Of a stretch of DNA of 64,000 nt, positions 32,508 through 40,914 are shown piece after piece. Each line of letters begins with the position of its first letter. Within the stretch, counting starts at the first letter, position 1. The DNA comes from Candidatus Thalassarchaeum sp. (GTDB lineage: Archaea; Thermoplasmatota; Poseidoniia; Poseidoniales; Thalassarchaeaceae): contig JAKURL010000008.1 in assembly GCA_022449345.1 (NCBI GenBank), positions 1 through 64,000 of the forward strand. The letters run 5' to 3'. Position numbers and translations under genes: made by a program. The notes beneath the pieces were generated by a model, which saw only the letters and a program-made list of their open reading frames with translations, had not been told where the DNA came from and did no database searches.

Positions 32508-34433
32508 TCAGTCCCCAGCTTCGATTTGGCCGGTCTGAATTGCCCACTGTGAGGCGTAAACGCTGTCATTTGCGATTAATTGCTGATGAGTACCACGTTC
32601 AACAATCGCTCCGTCGACCATAGAAATAATCTCATCCGCATTCCGAATTGTTGCCAGACGATGTGCTACACCAATCGTGATTCTCTTCTCGCCTTTGGAA
32701 CCGTTTCCGCCACCGAATAGCGATTGTTGGATTCGCTTCTCAGTCTCGGCGTCGAGAGCGGCACTTGCCTCGTCTAGAATCAAAACATCTGGATTCATCA
32801 GTAGGGCTCTGGCTAGACTGATCCTCGCTCTTTGCCCTCCAGATAGGCGAACTCCTCGGTCACCGACCATGGTGTTCATTTCATCCTCCATTTCGGAAAC
32901 AAATTCCCAAGCGCCAGCGGTCTCAAGTGCCATACGAACATCTTCTTTGCTGGCATCTCGAGCATAGGCTACATTGTCCCTGACCGTTCCAAAGAAGAGG
33001 AATGGATCTTGGCTGACGAATCCGATACGCGAGCGAACAGAATGAATTGTGAAGTCAGAGATATCTTTGCCGTTGATTCTCACCTGACCAGACTGTGGTT
33101 GGTAGAACTTCTCAACCAGTTTAAGAATAGTTGACTTTCCTGCTCCAGTGTGTCCCATTATTCCTAAGAATCCTCCAGACTCTACTCTGAACGATACGTC
33201 GTTGAGGACATTGACTGAAGTTCCAGGATACGCAAATGTGACAGAATCAAAGGATACTGTAGTAATCGGTTCGGACAAATCTGTAGAACCCTCTGAATCG
33301 GAAATCGATGGCTCTAGGTTGATGATTGCGAATACTCTGCGTGAAGCAGCTTCACCTCTCTGTAATTGATTCAGCAACATACCCAGAATGAACATCGGCA
33401 TCGTCATTCTAGTAGAAATCAACAGGAAAGTTACGAATTGTCCGACGCTAATTTCTCCAGAGTTCATCACCCATCCTCCTGCAGAAACCAATAGTCCGAA
33501 GGAAATACCTGCTACAACGTAAATTCCTGGAATGAAGCGGTTTCGAATGAATGCAGCCTGAATTGCTTGATCTCGATAATCACCACTTTGACCCTCGATT
33601 CGTTCCCTCTCAAATGCTGTTGCATTGTATGCTTGAACAACGGTGATTCCAGATAGCACATTCTCGAGAATTGCCACAATGCCACCGGTACTCTCTCGCT
33701 GTTTGCGATATTTCCTCTGTACTCTAGTGGAGAACCAAATGACCATTGGGACAATTAGCACCAGTGGGGCAAAGAGAATGATGGAAAGAGTTGGAGACAT
33801 CCAAAACAGAATTGCAAAGGCAGCTCCAAATGTAGTGATGATTCGTATTATACTGGTACTTGAATCAGATATGATGTCCTCTAATTGGGCAACATCAGCA
33901 GAAAGAACCGACATCAGATTTCCAGTTTGTCGAGTCTCAAAGTATGATGCCTCCATTTCCATCAATGACTTGGTCGCATCCATTCTAATATCGTGTTGCG
34001 CCTTGTATGCAACAGACTGCCAGAGTTGGTTGCTTAAACCTTGGAAGACTGATAAGGCCGCGAAGCAGATGAAAATGAGCAAACCAAAACCAAGTTCGAC
34101 CGAACCGATTGGGCCGATTTCAGGTATCATATCGGAAGAGACTATTTTCTCAATTGCCGAATTAGTAAATTGTGAATTGTTCGGATTGTAGTAATCTGCA
34201 GCCATTCCGATTGCTATGAACGGAATCAAATCGAATGCCCTTGCAGCAACGTTTGCTAATAACCCCCCGACTGCTCTTTGCCAGTATCGGGTGACATATG
34301 GAACGATTTTCCAAATTTGACGCCCTACAATCTGTGCCTCGTCCTCTTTATCCGAGGAATCTCGGGCGATGCCGGCTGCCATAGCCTGTGTCATTGAACA
34401 AACCGTCAAGTCTTCGGTCTTTGAATGCTTCAT
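32508..34433 (-). CDS. ABC exporter, fused membrane and ATPase domains
   Basis: Half-transporter of the MsbA/MdlB type, working as a homo- or heterodimer. The N-terminal 330 residues hold six helices. The nucleotide-binding domain has Walker A MGHTGAGKST, Q-loop FVSQDPFLFFG, signature RLSGGQRARISLARALL, Walker B VLILDEASAALD and an H-loop GVAHRLATI. The 641-residue length is typical. Exported compounds could be lipids, peptides or drugs. The start could also be ATG 34394. A 9-bp inverted repeat sits at 34438-34458, just before the start. Confidence 0.92.
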   Translation of the reverse strand: MKHSKTEDLTVCSMTQAMAAGIARDSSDKEDEAQIVGRQIWKIVPYVTRYWQRAVGGLLANVAARAFDLIPFIAIGMAADYYNPNNSQFTNSAIEKIVSSDMIPEIGPIGSVELGFGLLIFICFAALSVFQGLSNQLWQSVAYKAQHDIRMDATKSLMEMEASYFETRQTGNLMSVLSADVAQLEDIISDSSTSIIRIITTFGAAFAILFWMSPTLSIILFAPLVLIVPMVIWFSTRVQRKYRKQRESTGGIVAILENVLSGITVVQAYNATAFERERIEGQSGDYRDQAIQAAFIRNRFIPGIYVVAGISFGLLVSAGGWVMNSGEISVGQFVTFLLISTRMTMPMFILGMLLNQLQRGEAASRRVFAIINLEPSISDSEGSTDLSEPITTVSFDSVTFAYPGTSVNVLNDVSFRVESGGFLGIMGHTGAGKSTILKLVEKFYQPQSGQVRINGKDISDFTIHSVRSRIGFVSQDPFLFFGTVRDNVAYARDASKEDVRMALETAGAWEFVSEMEDEMNTMVGDRGVRLSGGQRARISLARALLMNPDVLILDEASAALDAETEKRIQQSLFGGGNGSKGEKRITIGVAHRLATIRNADEIISMVDGAIVERGTHQQLIANDSVYASQWAIQTGQIEAGD

Positions 34434-34437
34434 AGTC

Positions 34438-34458
34438 GTGCAGACCTATGGTCTGCAC
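34438..34458. terminator. Nine-bp inverted repeat between tRNA-Gly and the ABC gene
   Basis: GTGCAGACC pairs perfectly with GGTCTGCAC around TAT. On the minus strand it lies 18 bp after the tRNA-Gly CCA end and 4 bp before the ABC exporter ATG, so it may be the tRNA terminator or an operator overlapping the exporter promoter/leader. Confidence 0.5.
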
Positions 34459-34476
34459 GAGAATCTAGATATTTGT

Positions 34477-34550
34477 TGGTGCGTCCGCCGGGATTTGAAC
34501 CCGGGCTAAGAGGTTGGAAACCTCTTGTGCTACCCCTACACCACGGACGC
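34477..34550 (-). tRNA. tRNA-Gly (TCC)
   Basis: On the minus strand: acceptor GCGTCCG/CGGACGC, D-stem GTGT/GCAC, anticodon stem AGAGG/CCTCT with loop TTTCCAA (anticodon TCC), T-stem CCGGG/CCCGG with loop TTCAAAT, and encoded CCA at 34477-34479. No intron is present. 71 nt plus CCA. Confidence 0.95.
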
Positions 34551-34631
34551 GCGAATCGGCGACCGTGGACTACTCTTTGACCAATTCGGTGTGATAAGTG
34601 AGCATCGCGAGCCACTGAATTTCAAAAAGGA

Positions 34632-34853
34632 ATGTCGAGTCGCGACTTCATGCTCCTAAGACAGCGACTCGGTATAGTGATGCTATTCATCTTCCTACCA
34701 ATCAATGTGCCACTTTGGAAGATGGTCTTGGAGTTGCTAGGCCACACCCTTCCTTGGGGTGATTTACAACTGTTCTTTGCATTCCTTGTATTCTTCGTGA
34801 TGGGAGGAGTTTTGACATTCACTCCCAAGCTACGGTCTCCATTCAGTGAATGA
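34632..34853 (+). CDS. Small two-helix membrane protein
   Basis: 73 residues, basic N terminus (MSSRDFMLLRQRLG), helix 1 (IVMLFIFLPINVPLWKMVLELLG), helix 2 (DLQLFFAFLVFFVMGGVLTF) and a short basic tail. Family not recognised. The frame ends 2 bp before the convergent TatD-like gene stop. AAAAAGG precedes the start by only a few bases. Confidence 0.45.
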   Translation: MSSRDFMLLRQRLGIVMLFIFLPINVPLWKMVLELLGHTLPWGDLQLFFAFLVFFVMGGVLTFTPKLRSPFSE

Positions 34854-34855
34854 TT

Positions 34856-35749
34856 TCAAAATTGTAAACCATACAATTTACTTGGCCATTCTGAGTGTAT
34901 TTTCAGGATGAGATTTTCTACTTCTTCTCGATTATATTCAGCCAATAGGGCTGAGCATAATTCGTCGGTTCTTTTGGGAATTGTCTTGGGGCCAAGAACT
35001 GCACCGGGGCGACGAGGATCATCGAGGAAGTCAGTTTCCATGCCCCATGGTGCTGAGGCATTTCCTTGAGTCCTAATCAAGGCCTCAACACTTTCTCGGC
35101 CAACGCTAACCGTACAAGCAAGACCATGGGTAAAATCTGAGGAGACGTCTGCGGGGGCATAGTGCCTAATTGTCTGCTCAAGAGGAAGCCCCGCCTGACC
35201 CGCGATTTGGGATAATTCAGAGTAGGTCTGGGCTCCAGAATCCTCTACGTGCAATTGAATTGCAACTCCATCTTTGGAAGCCTCACCCATTATCTCCAAC
35301 AGGTTTTGATTGGCTTGAGTCCAAGTTTCATCGCTAACTTCGTAGTGTGGCCTTCCCACTTCTCCGAGGCAATGGGCGTGCCTCTGCTCAATAAACTCAA
35401 GAGCGAGGTAAACCGCTTCCAAGTGCAATTCAGTAGCTCGATTCATGCCCAAGTCTGAGATTTGATGTTCCCAAGCAACAGGGTGAGGGCCGAGAACCAC
35501 GCCGACAGTAATTCCAAACTTTTTTCTGACTTCTTCGGCCATCGAGATTGTCTCAGAATAGGCTTGGCGATAGCCATCTTTGTCGACTGGTAACTTTCCA
35601 CCAAAACCCGGCTTGTGAACCAGCATTATACCGCTTCCGCCAACCCGAACAAATTCCTCGATGGCTGCTAGGTAACGGTTGGAACGATCTAGGTGGATGT
35701 GCTGGTCGACGACTGGACCTGTCCAGCGCCCGTCGACGATGTAACTCAT
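34856..35749 (-). CDS. TatD-like metal-dependent hydrolase
   Basis: A TIM-barrel amidohydrolase-type enzyme: VVDQHIHLDRSNRYL (metal-binding HxH), GVVLGPHPVAWEHQ, HCLGEVGRPHYEVSDETW (bridging Glu), AIQLHVED and TIRHYAPADVS, ending with MGMETDFLDDP-like metal Asp (in WGMETDFLDDP). It matches the archaeal group often annotated as predicted metal-dependent TIM-barrel hydrolase (COG1099). Its start overlaps the preceding TBP-like gene by 4 bp, so the two are translationally coupled. DNase, amidase or phosphoesterase activity cannot be decided. Confidence 0.82.
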   Translation of the reverse strand: MSYIVDGRWTGPVVDQHIHLDRSNRYLAAIEEFVRVGGSGIMLVHKPGFGGKLPVDKDGYRQAYSETISMAEEVRKKFGITVGVVLGPHPVAWEHQISDLGMNRATELHLEAVYLALEFIEQRHAHCLGEVGRPHYEVSDETWTQANQNLLEIMGEASKDGVAIQLHVEDSGAQTYSELSQIAGQAGLPLEQTIRHYAPADVSSDFTHGLACTVSVGRESVEALIRTQGNASAPWGMETDFLDDPRRPGAVLGPKTIPKRTDELCSALLAEYNREEVENLILKIHSEWPSKLYGLQF

Positions 35750-36276
35750 GCCAATGCGCCTTCCTCATCTAACTGAGTGCTCCAATGGCGAACTGCCATC
35801 TCAGCGACTCGTTTGGAGGATTGCCCCATTACTATTCCATGGCCATTATTGAACACCAGAAGGTTGCAGTTGTGCCTATTTGCATCAATTCGTATACAAC
35901 CCACTCGCTCATCTTTCTCTACATCTGCAAAACGGGCTGATGCTAAATCAAGCAGAACGGCTCGACCGAATGAGAAACTGACCAGCATATCTCCGGCTTC
36001 CGAGTGCAATCCCTCTTCTGACATTCCCAGACTGAGAAGGAGTTCTTGTATTACCAATCGAGCGACCTCTAATCTGGCGATCCCATGAACTAAGACACTA
36101 CCCGACTCCTCCACCACAAAGGTCGCCCTAGGCTCCTTGTGACTAATCACAACCCAAGGCCCTGACTTGATTCCCTTAGCGAGTTTAACCGCGTCGTTAT
36201 GATTGATTGGCTGGCCGGGAATGAATCGGAATGTCTGAGTCTCGACATTGACTCTGATTCTGGCATCTTCTTCCAA
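35746..36276 (-). CDS. Diverged TATA-binding-protein-like two-repeat protein
   Basis: 176 residues, the size of archaeal TBP, with two matching halves. In each half a strand-rich segment is followed by a helix. Half 1: VNVETQTFRFIPGQPINH ... EPRATFVVEESGSVLVHGIARLEVARLVIQELLLSLGM. Half 2: DMLVSFSFGRAVLLDLASARF ... HNCNLLVFNNGHGIVMGQSSKRVAEMAVRHW. This aligns by eye with TBP (EPK..LLIFxSGKxxCTGAKSxEEA). The second half keeps Phe in LLVF; the first has Val instead of the intercalating Phe, and the FPGLVYRL segments are lost. It may therefore not bend TATA DNA classically. Family assignment is inference. Confidence 0.6.
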   Translation of the reverse strand: MEEDARIRVNVETQTFRFIPGQPINHNDAVKLAKGIKSGPWVVISHKEPRATFVVEESGSVLVHGIARLEVARLVIQELLLSLGMSEEGLHSEAGDMLVSFSFGRAVLLDLASARFADVEKDERVGCIRIDANRHNCNLLVFNNGHGIVMGQSSKRVAEMAVRHWSTQLDEEGALA

Positions 36277-36278
36277 AA

Positions 36279-37109
36279 CTAGCCCTCCAGCATTTTCATC
36301 GGTTGCATGGTTTCCACATCCGGCCAGACTTTGAAAGCCTCGACGAGCGAGGGCAAACGCGGTTGGTGGACTGGAACCAGCAGAGAAGGGCCTCTAGTAT
36401 CGGAGTCATCAACCCTGCCCTCTCTAAGGTCTGCAAGAGCACCCCTAATCCTCGCTACCATTCGAGAAGACCTTTGTCTCATCAATTCCGCACTGAGGCC
36501 TTTGTTTTCCTCATGCCACCAAGCCGCACTGGAAGCAGCAGCAGCGCCAATTTCGGCGTCAACTCCTTTGGCGGTTTCAACATGGCTTGCGTTTGCGGTG
36601 CGCAATTTCTTCCAACGCCTTCCAACTGTGACACTAGAAAGTAGAGAAAATATGGAAACCTGTTCATCAGCAGCACGGGTCATCCAATCTACCCATTTGT
36701 CGTCATCCATCGATGGCTCAAGGGCATAAATCGGCATACCACCACGAGCGTTATTTGCATGATGAAGTAAGCGCATAGGTTCAGGATCAGGGATTGCTGG
36801 GCCATCGACTTCGTAGATTGTCAAGTCATCTAGTAGACGGCCAAGCACTGTACCAGAAGCCAAAGCTGCCGCAACATGCACACCGGGACTTTCTTGGTCT
36901 TCCTTTTCCTCATGTGGCCATCCACCAATCTCCTCCTCAGAGGCCAAAAGAGCAATTCCATCCCAATGCTCTCTAGTTCTGAGGGCGGTTGGCATTCGAA
37001 CGCATGGTAAGTGAGGCCAAAGCAATACTCTACCTCCATCCGGGTCATCGAAAATCGCCGAATTCCAGACCAATTTCGATACGCTCACAGTATCCCGAAT
37101 CGACTGCAT
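36279..37109 (-). CDS. Protein of unknown function, first gene of the TBP-like operon
   Basis: A 276-residue soluble protein, 2 bp upstream of the TBP-like gene. It has an acidic N-terminal half (EEEIGGWPHEEKEDQESPG) and a basic helical C-terminal half (LSAELMRQRSSRMVARIRGALADLREGRV followed by GPSLLVPVHQPRLPSLVEAF). That last part is faintly like the end of TraB/PrgY-type proteins, where RDxxM helices precede a VVGxGHxxG strand, but the defining N-terminal motif is missing. No safe family call. Confidence 0.5.
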   Translation of the reverse strand: MQSIRDTVSVSKLVWNSAIFDDPDGGRVLLWPHLPCVRMPTALRTREHWDGIALLASEEEIGGWPHEEKEDQESPGVHVAAALASGTVLGRLLDDLTIYEVDGPAIPDPEPMRLLHHANNARGGMPIYALEPSMDDDKWVDWMTRAADEQVSIFSLLSSVTVGRRWKKLRTANASHVETAKGVDAEIGAAAASSAAWWHEENKGLSAELMRQRSSRMVARIRGALADLREGRVDDSDTRGPSLLVPVHQPRLPSLVEAFKVWPDVETMQPMKMLEG

Positions 37110-37181
37110 GGCTTGACTTCAACGGTTCAACAACCGCTCTCAGAGCCTATCCAGTGGTGGTTGGATTGAAGGAGGGGGAGT

Positions 37182-37652
37182 GTGCGGATAGAAGCGAGAG
37201 AGATGGCTGAACCGCGCTCCTCCGAACCTGTTGTACTGCTGAATGAAGTGTTTCCGGGCGACACAAATGCGTTGGATACGCTATTTGGTGGTCGCTTAAT
37301 GTCAATTATGGATACAGCCGCTGGTATGGCCGCTAGTCAATTTGCACACAAGGAATTCGTAACCGTCTCGGTTGATGCATTGAAATTCAAGCGACCAGCC
37401 TACCAAGGAGATGTTATTCGAACAATCGCTAGAGTGGTTTGGACCAGTCGCAGAACTGTTGCTGTACTAGTTCGATCCTGCAGGATGACACGTTCAGATT
37501 GGGACCCTGAGGAGATTTGTTCTGGATTCTTTTTCATGGTTGCAATCGATGAGTCAATGTGCCCAACCGAAGTGCCTCAATTCACCGCAACAACTGACGA
37601 AGAGAAAGAACTCTGGGATTCAGCGCAAAGGGCACGCGATGCAATGCACTGA
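37182..37652 (+). CDS. Hotdog-fold acyl-CoA thioesterase (YciA/BACH-like)
   Basis: Hydrolyses acyl-CoA to free acid and CoA. Hallmarks: VFPGDTNALDTLFGGRLMSIMDTAAGMAASQFAHKEFVTVSVDALKFKRPAYQGDVIRTIARVVWTSRRTVAVLVR, with the catalytic Asp in the hot-dog helix (NALDTLFGG ... MDTAAG). About 150 residues. GTG 37182 closely follows a GGAGGGGG tract, while ATG 37203 is the alternative start; neither spacing is ideal. It is divergent from the TBP-like operon across about 70 bp. Confidence 0.88.
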   Translation: MRIEAREMAEPRSSEPVVLLNEVFPGDTNALDTLFGGRLMSIMDTAAGMAASQFAHKEFVTVSVDALKFKRPAYQGDVIRTIARVVWTSRRTVAVLVRSCRMTRSDWDPEEICSGFFFMVAIDESMCPTEVPQFTATTDEEKELWDSAQRARDAMH

Positions 37653-38018
37653 TTACGATATGAATCTAATCGTAAGTGGGTATCTATACTCTTGACCGGC
37701 GTTAAGGGCTGAATTTCCATTTATTGCCCAAATTATATACAATAGCCAGTGAACTGGGAATGTCAAACAACCAATTAGTATAGCCATCAGAAGACTGTGA
37801 ACAATTGCTGCGATTAGGAAGGTTAGCGACGCATTGGCTGCCTCTATTAAGTGCGATTTGAGTAATTGGTCATCTCCACGATACGTTGCGTAAATTAGAA
37901 TCGGGGCAAGAAATCCGACCAATGGACCCAAAATATGGGACAGAGTTCCTAAGGTTCGATCTTTGGAATTATCTTGCAAATTAATCACTGGAGGTCTCTC
38001 ATCATACGGCTCAGTCAT
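37653..38018 (-). CDS. DUF4870-like small membrane protein
   Basis: From ATG 38018 about 121 residues: RTLGTLSHILGPLVGFLAPILIYATYRGDDQLLKSHLIEAANASLTFLIAAIVHSLLMAILIGCLTFPVHWLLYIIWAINGNSALNAGQEYRYPLTIRFI. The ALSHxLGxLxGFLxPLI start and the terminal AxxGxxYRYPLTIRFI pattern are those of the DUF4870 (Tic20-like) membrane family. The upstream extension to 38120 is not family-like. Function unknown. Confidence 0.78.
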   Translation of the reverse strand: MTEPYDERPPVINLQDNSKDRTLGTLSHILGPLVGFLAPILIYATYRGDDQLLKSHLIEAANASLTFLIAAIVHSLLMAILIGCLTFPVHWLLYIIWAINGNSALNAGQEYRYPLTIRFIS

Positions 38019-38119
38019 GATATGTGAAATTATCAGTTGATTATGAACCCATGCTAAACTCAAATTCGATACGTCGTTATGGTGAGTTGACATCTTGGCG
38101 TTCGCGACGCGCGCGCGCA

Positions 38120-38216
38120 AGCCGCTTCTAAGGCGGCTCGGCTTCCCGAGCAGTTATAGCCTCAAGGAGGCGCTCGGCCGAGCGGGATGTACTCAGCCGG
38201 GCGTAATGCCCGACTG
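38120..38216 (+). promoter_or_regulatory. Hairpin-rich leader of the 582-residue protein gene
   Basis: Five back-to-back inverted repeats: AGCCGC/GCGGCT (38120-38138), CTCGG/CCGAG (38137-38150), GCCTC/GAGGC (38159-38171), the perfect palindrome CGCTCGGCCGAGCG (38171-38184) and, inside the gene, CGGGC/GCCCG. An AAGGAGG ribosome site (38164-38170) is partly inside the third stem, and the ATG at 38187 follows the palindrome. A GC alternation (CGCGCGCGCG) precedes them. This suggests translational control or a small structured RNA. Confidence 0.5.
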
Positions 38217-39935
38217 GATGAAGGAGAATCGGAGCTATTCGACAATCTGGATCTGGTCGGCATAAGTGGGAGATTTTGCGGAATTCTCACTGAGCGACAG
38301 CTGACCTTTGAGGACTACTCTGGCTATGGGATCAGAATCAATCTCTCAAACATCTCAACCCTTCGCAATATCAACCTCGCAAGATTGCCGAATAGTTTCC
38401 TGACAATCGGTGCTGTTGGGGCCTGGGTAGGTGCTACTGTAATGACTCCACCACTAGGCTGGGGAGTCGCCGCAGCAGGTGCTCTCTCGGTATTCGGTTA
38501 TTTGACAATGAAGACTCCAGTACTATCAATCGAGACGAATGCTGGAGACAAATACCTCGTTACCGGAACTCAGCCCGAATTGCTTCGATTGTGTATGATG
38601 GTGGACCGAGTTATGCACGGTAGTTCAATCAAAGAAGCGAAAGCGGGTCTTCGAGAACTAGAAGAAGAGAGAGAAAGATTCCTCGTCGAAACCCTGCCGA
38701 AGGCTCTGCTCACGGCTCCAGAAACCATAGAGAATTCAGAACCAGCCCTCTTTGAGGCTGAACAGGTTTCTTCGGTGTATTCCCCACCTGCAACTACTAA
38801 CCCGACTCCGTTGACTTCGTTGATGGCAGAGCCTCAGTTTGCACAACCTGATGTGCAAGAAGGTGGTATTTTTGCCTCTCTGGATGCCTTGGACCCAAGT
38901 CCTTCTACAATCCCTACCACCTCACATACTCCAAGTCAAACAGTAGATTCTCGATCTGCTTACGAAAGAGCTTGGGGGCGTCCTGAATCTCCTGAATGGT
39001 ACCATGAAAAGGAGGCAGTTGGTACACAAGAAGACAGACTTGACGAGGCTTTCTCCGACGCTATGGGTTCATTCGATATGTTTGGAGAAGGTGGTCTGTT
39101 TGGAGTCGATTCTCCTACCTCAAACCCAACCCCAACAAATTACAGCGAATCTGAACCAAGTATGGACTTCTCTCTATTCGATGATAAGCCAGCAACGCCG
39201 CAGCAAACAACGACCGGTATAACATCGACAACCTCCTATTCACCACCAAATTCACCGGATCCCAATAGACCTCTGTCGAGTTCACAAATGATTCGTTCTG
39301 CACAATCTGGGTATCTTCAAACTCAGCCTACCGGCACACCGAGCTGGGCTCTACCAACTCCAACTGAAAACGCGGTTCGGGAAGAATGTAAACCGGGGAT
39401 AGTAAAGACAGCTAAGGCACGCTCAGCATGGCAGAGGGAAAACAGAACTAGGGCCTTAGCTGCACCGACTACAGATCCAGAAAACTTCGGAGAAGAATTC
39501 CCAGCGGTTTCAAAACTCGCCAACAGCATGACGACTGGGAGAGTTCGAAGTTCAGTGGGTAGGCCAAAGAAACAAAATTGGCTTGCTTCACTTCTATCTC
39601 CGACTCAGGACCGAAGGGAGTACGCCGATGTTTATGGCGACGAAGATGGCGAGGCTCACAATGTTGAGGCACGATTCAGGTCTAGTCAACTTCTCAGGTT
39701 GCGCTCTGACCAAGACCACCAAGCAGATGTTGCTACAAGAGCCAGAGAAATGACTAGCGCTTCTGGGCCTTCTTCCGCTAGAGACGCACTCGACAATGTC
39801 GTGTCGAGGGTAGCGTCAGGAGAAGAGAAAACAAACACCAGCAACTCAGAAAATGACCAACTACGCTTTTCGCAGCTTCGCCCAACCAGTCAGAAAGGTG
39901 ATGGGCGATTACCTGGAATTCGCCAATTGAAGTGA
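38187..39935 (+). CDS. Membrane-inserted protein with long disordered tail
   Basis: 582 residues. The first 160 are folded: a PH/GRAM-like beta start (DLVGISGRFCGILTERQLTFEDYSGYGIRINLSNISTLRNI), one hydrophobic hairpin (FLTIGAVGAWVGATVMTPPLGWGVAAAGALSVFGYLTM) and a return strand (VLSIETNAGDKYLVTGTQPELLRLC), then a charged helix (KAGLRELEEERERFL). From about residue 190 the chain is Pro/Ser/Thr/Gln-rich and probably disordered, ending in a basic, Arg-rich region. Family unknown. The tail may bind other proteins or nucleic acid. An unusual hairpin leader precedes it. Confidence 0.6.
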   Translation: MYSAGRNARLDEGESELFDNLDLVGISGRFCGILTERQLTFEDYSGYGIRINLSNISTLRNINLARLPNSFLTIGAVGAWVGATVMTPPLGWGVAAAGALSVFGYLTMKTPVLSIETNAGDKYLVTGTQPELLRLCMMVDRVMHGSSIKEAKAGLRELEEERERFLVETLPKALLTAPETIENSEPALFEAEQVSSVYSPPATTNPTPLTSLMAEPQFAQPDVQEGGIFASLDALDPSPSTIPTTSHTPSQTVDSRSAYERAWGRPESPEWYHEKEAVGTQEDRLDEAFSDAMGSFDMFGEGGLFGVDSPTSNPTPTNYSESEPSMDFSLFDDKPATPQQTTTGITSTTSYSPPNSPDPNRPLSSSQMIRSAQSGYLQTQPTGTPSWALPTPTENAVREECKPGIVKTAKARSAWQRENRTRALAAPTTDPENFGEEFPAVSKLANSMTTGRVRSSVGRPKKQNWLASLLSPTQDRREYADVYGDEDGEAHNVEARFRSSQLLRLRSDQDHQADVATRAREMTSASGPSSARDALDNVVSRVASGEEKTNTSNSENDQLRFSQLRPTSQKGDGRLPGIRQLK

Positions 39936-39939
39936 GTCT

Positions 39940-40905
39940 TTACTTTATTCCGGCTATTCGTCGGTATCTGTCTACACGCGCGTGATATACACCACGGTCT
40001 ATCGAGACGATTCCTGTTGTACCGATTGCGCCTAATGTGAATGAGGAGGTAACTGTGGCGTGAACCAATGCATTCCTAATGGCTTTGACATCACTCAACA
40101 CCCCTTGTCGTCCGACAAGGTATGCTAGTAGAGAACCCGCGAAGGAATCCCCACACCCAGTAGGGTCAACTATCTCATCAGTAGGATAAGCAGGTAATGA
40201 CAGTTTACCAGCAGGGAGCATTGCAAGGACTCCGCCACTTCCACGCTTAGCGATTAAACAACGAGGGCCTGGGCCGGCGGCTGAACCACCATGAAGAGCA
40301 TCGCCGGACATGATTGATTTCATCGCACGTGGAAGAATTTCATCACCAGCGATTGCACATACCTCTTGCTCATTGATTACCACGATGTCGACCTTTCGCA
40401 TCGCCTCGCTTAGGGTCTCGAACTCGGTTTCGATCCATAGCATGAAGGTGTCTAGAACGGTCAATTGAGCACCTGGACATTGATCTAGAACCGCTACCTG
40501 AGTAGCCGGATGGGTGCTGGCGCAGAAGAGCACTTCTGGATTATCCCAGACATCTGGCAAATTAGGTTTGAAATCGCCTAGAACATTTACCTCGGTTGCT
40601 AATGTCTCCACTGATTCCATCGCACCCTCATACTTTCCTGACCAGCGGAAGGTGTCGCCATCTGCCCTTACTACACCGGCTAGATTCAATCCAGCCTTCT
40701 CTAGAATCATCTGATCATAAACTGCGAAATCGTCGCCAACAACCCCAACCAAGCCGACCTTGTTTGGCTCTTGGTCCTTAGTTCGTAGATGGAATGAGGC
40801 TGCAAGTCCTGAGTAAACCGCAGCTCCTCCGAGCAGGTCTGAGCCACTTGCAACCGGAGTTTGGATGTCGTCGTAGCCGATTGAACCAACGATTACCATG
40901 TCCAT
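39940..40905 (-). CDS. PfkB-family carbohydrate/nucleoside kinase
   Basis: Ribokinase-fold kinase: N-terminal VIVGSIGYDDIQTP and GGAAVYSGLAASF (substrate Gly-Gly), the VGVVGDDFA strand, VVINEQEVCAIAG, and the C-terminal anion-hole motif DEIVDPTGCGDSFAGSLLAYLVG with the catalytic Asp in GCGD. 321 residues is normal. Archaeal relatives phosphorylate adenosine, ribose or similar; the substrate is unknown. It is 9 bp downstream of the biotin carboxylase and may share its transcript. Confidence 0.9.
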   Translation of the reverse strand: MDMVIVGSIGYDDIQTPVASGSDLLGGAAVYSGLAASFHLRTKDQEPNKVGLVGVVGDDFAVYDQMILEKAGLNLAGVVRADGDTFRWSGKYEGAMESVETLATEVNVLGDFKPNLPDVWDNPEVLFCASTHPATQVAVLDQCPGAQLTVLDTFMLWIETEFETLSEAMRKVDIVVINEQEVCAIAGDEILPRAMKSIMSGDALHGGSAAGPGPRCLIAKRGSGGVLAMLPAGKLSLPAYPTDEIVDPTGCGDSFAGSLLAYLVGRQGVLSDVKAIRNALVHATVTSSFTLGAIGTTGIVSIDRGVYHARVDRYRRIAGIK

Positions 40906-40914
40906 ACTCTCACC

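Noticed and set aside
33643..34191. A 182-codon plus-strand frame antisense to the ABC transporter membrane domain.
   Set aside because: Antisense to a well-supported membrane domain; its sequence lacks any domain or signal.
38101..38186. A possible tRNA-like RNA gene in the GC-rich hairpin leader.
   Set aside because: The stems do not form a cloverleaf and there is no T-loop TTCRANNY motif.
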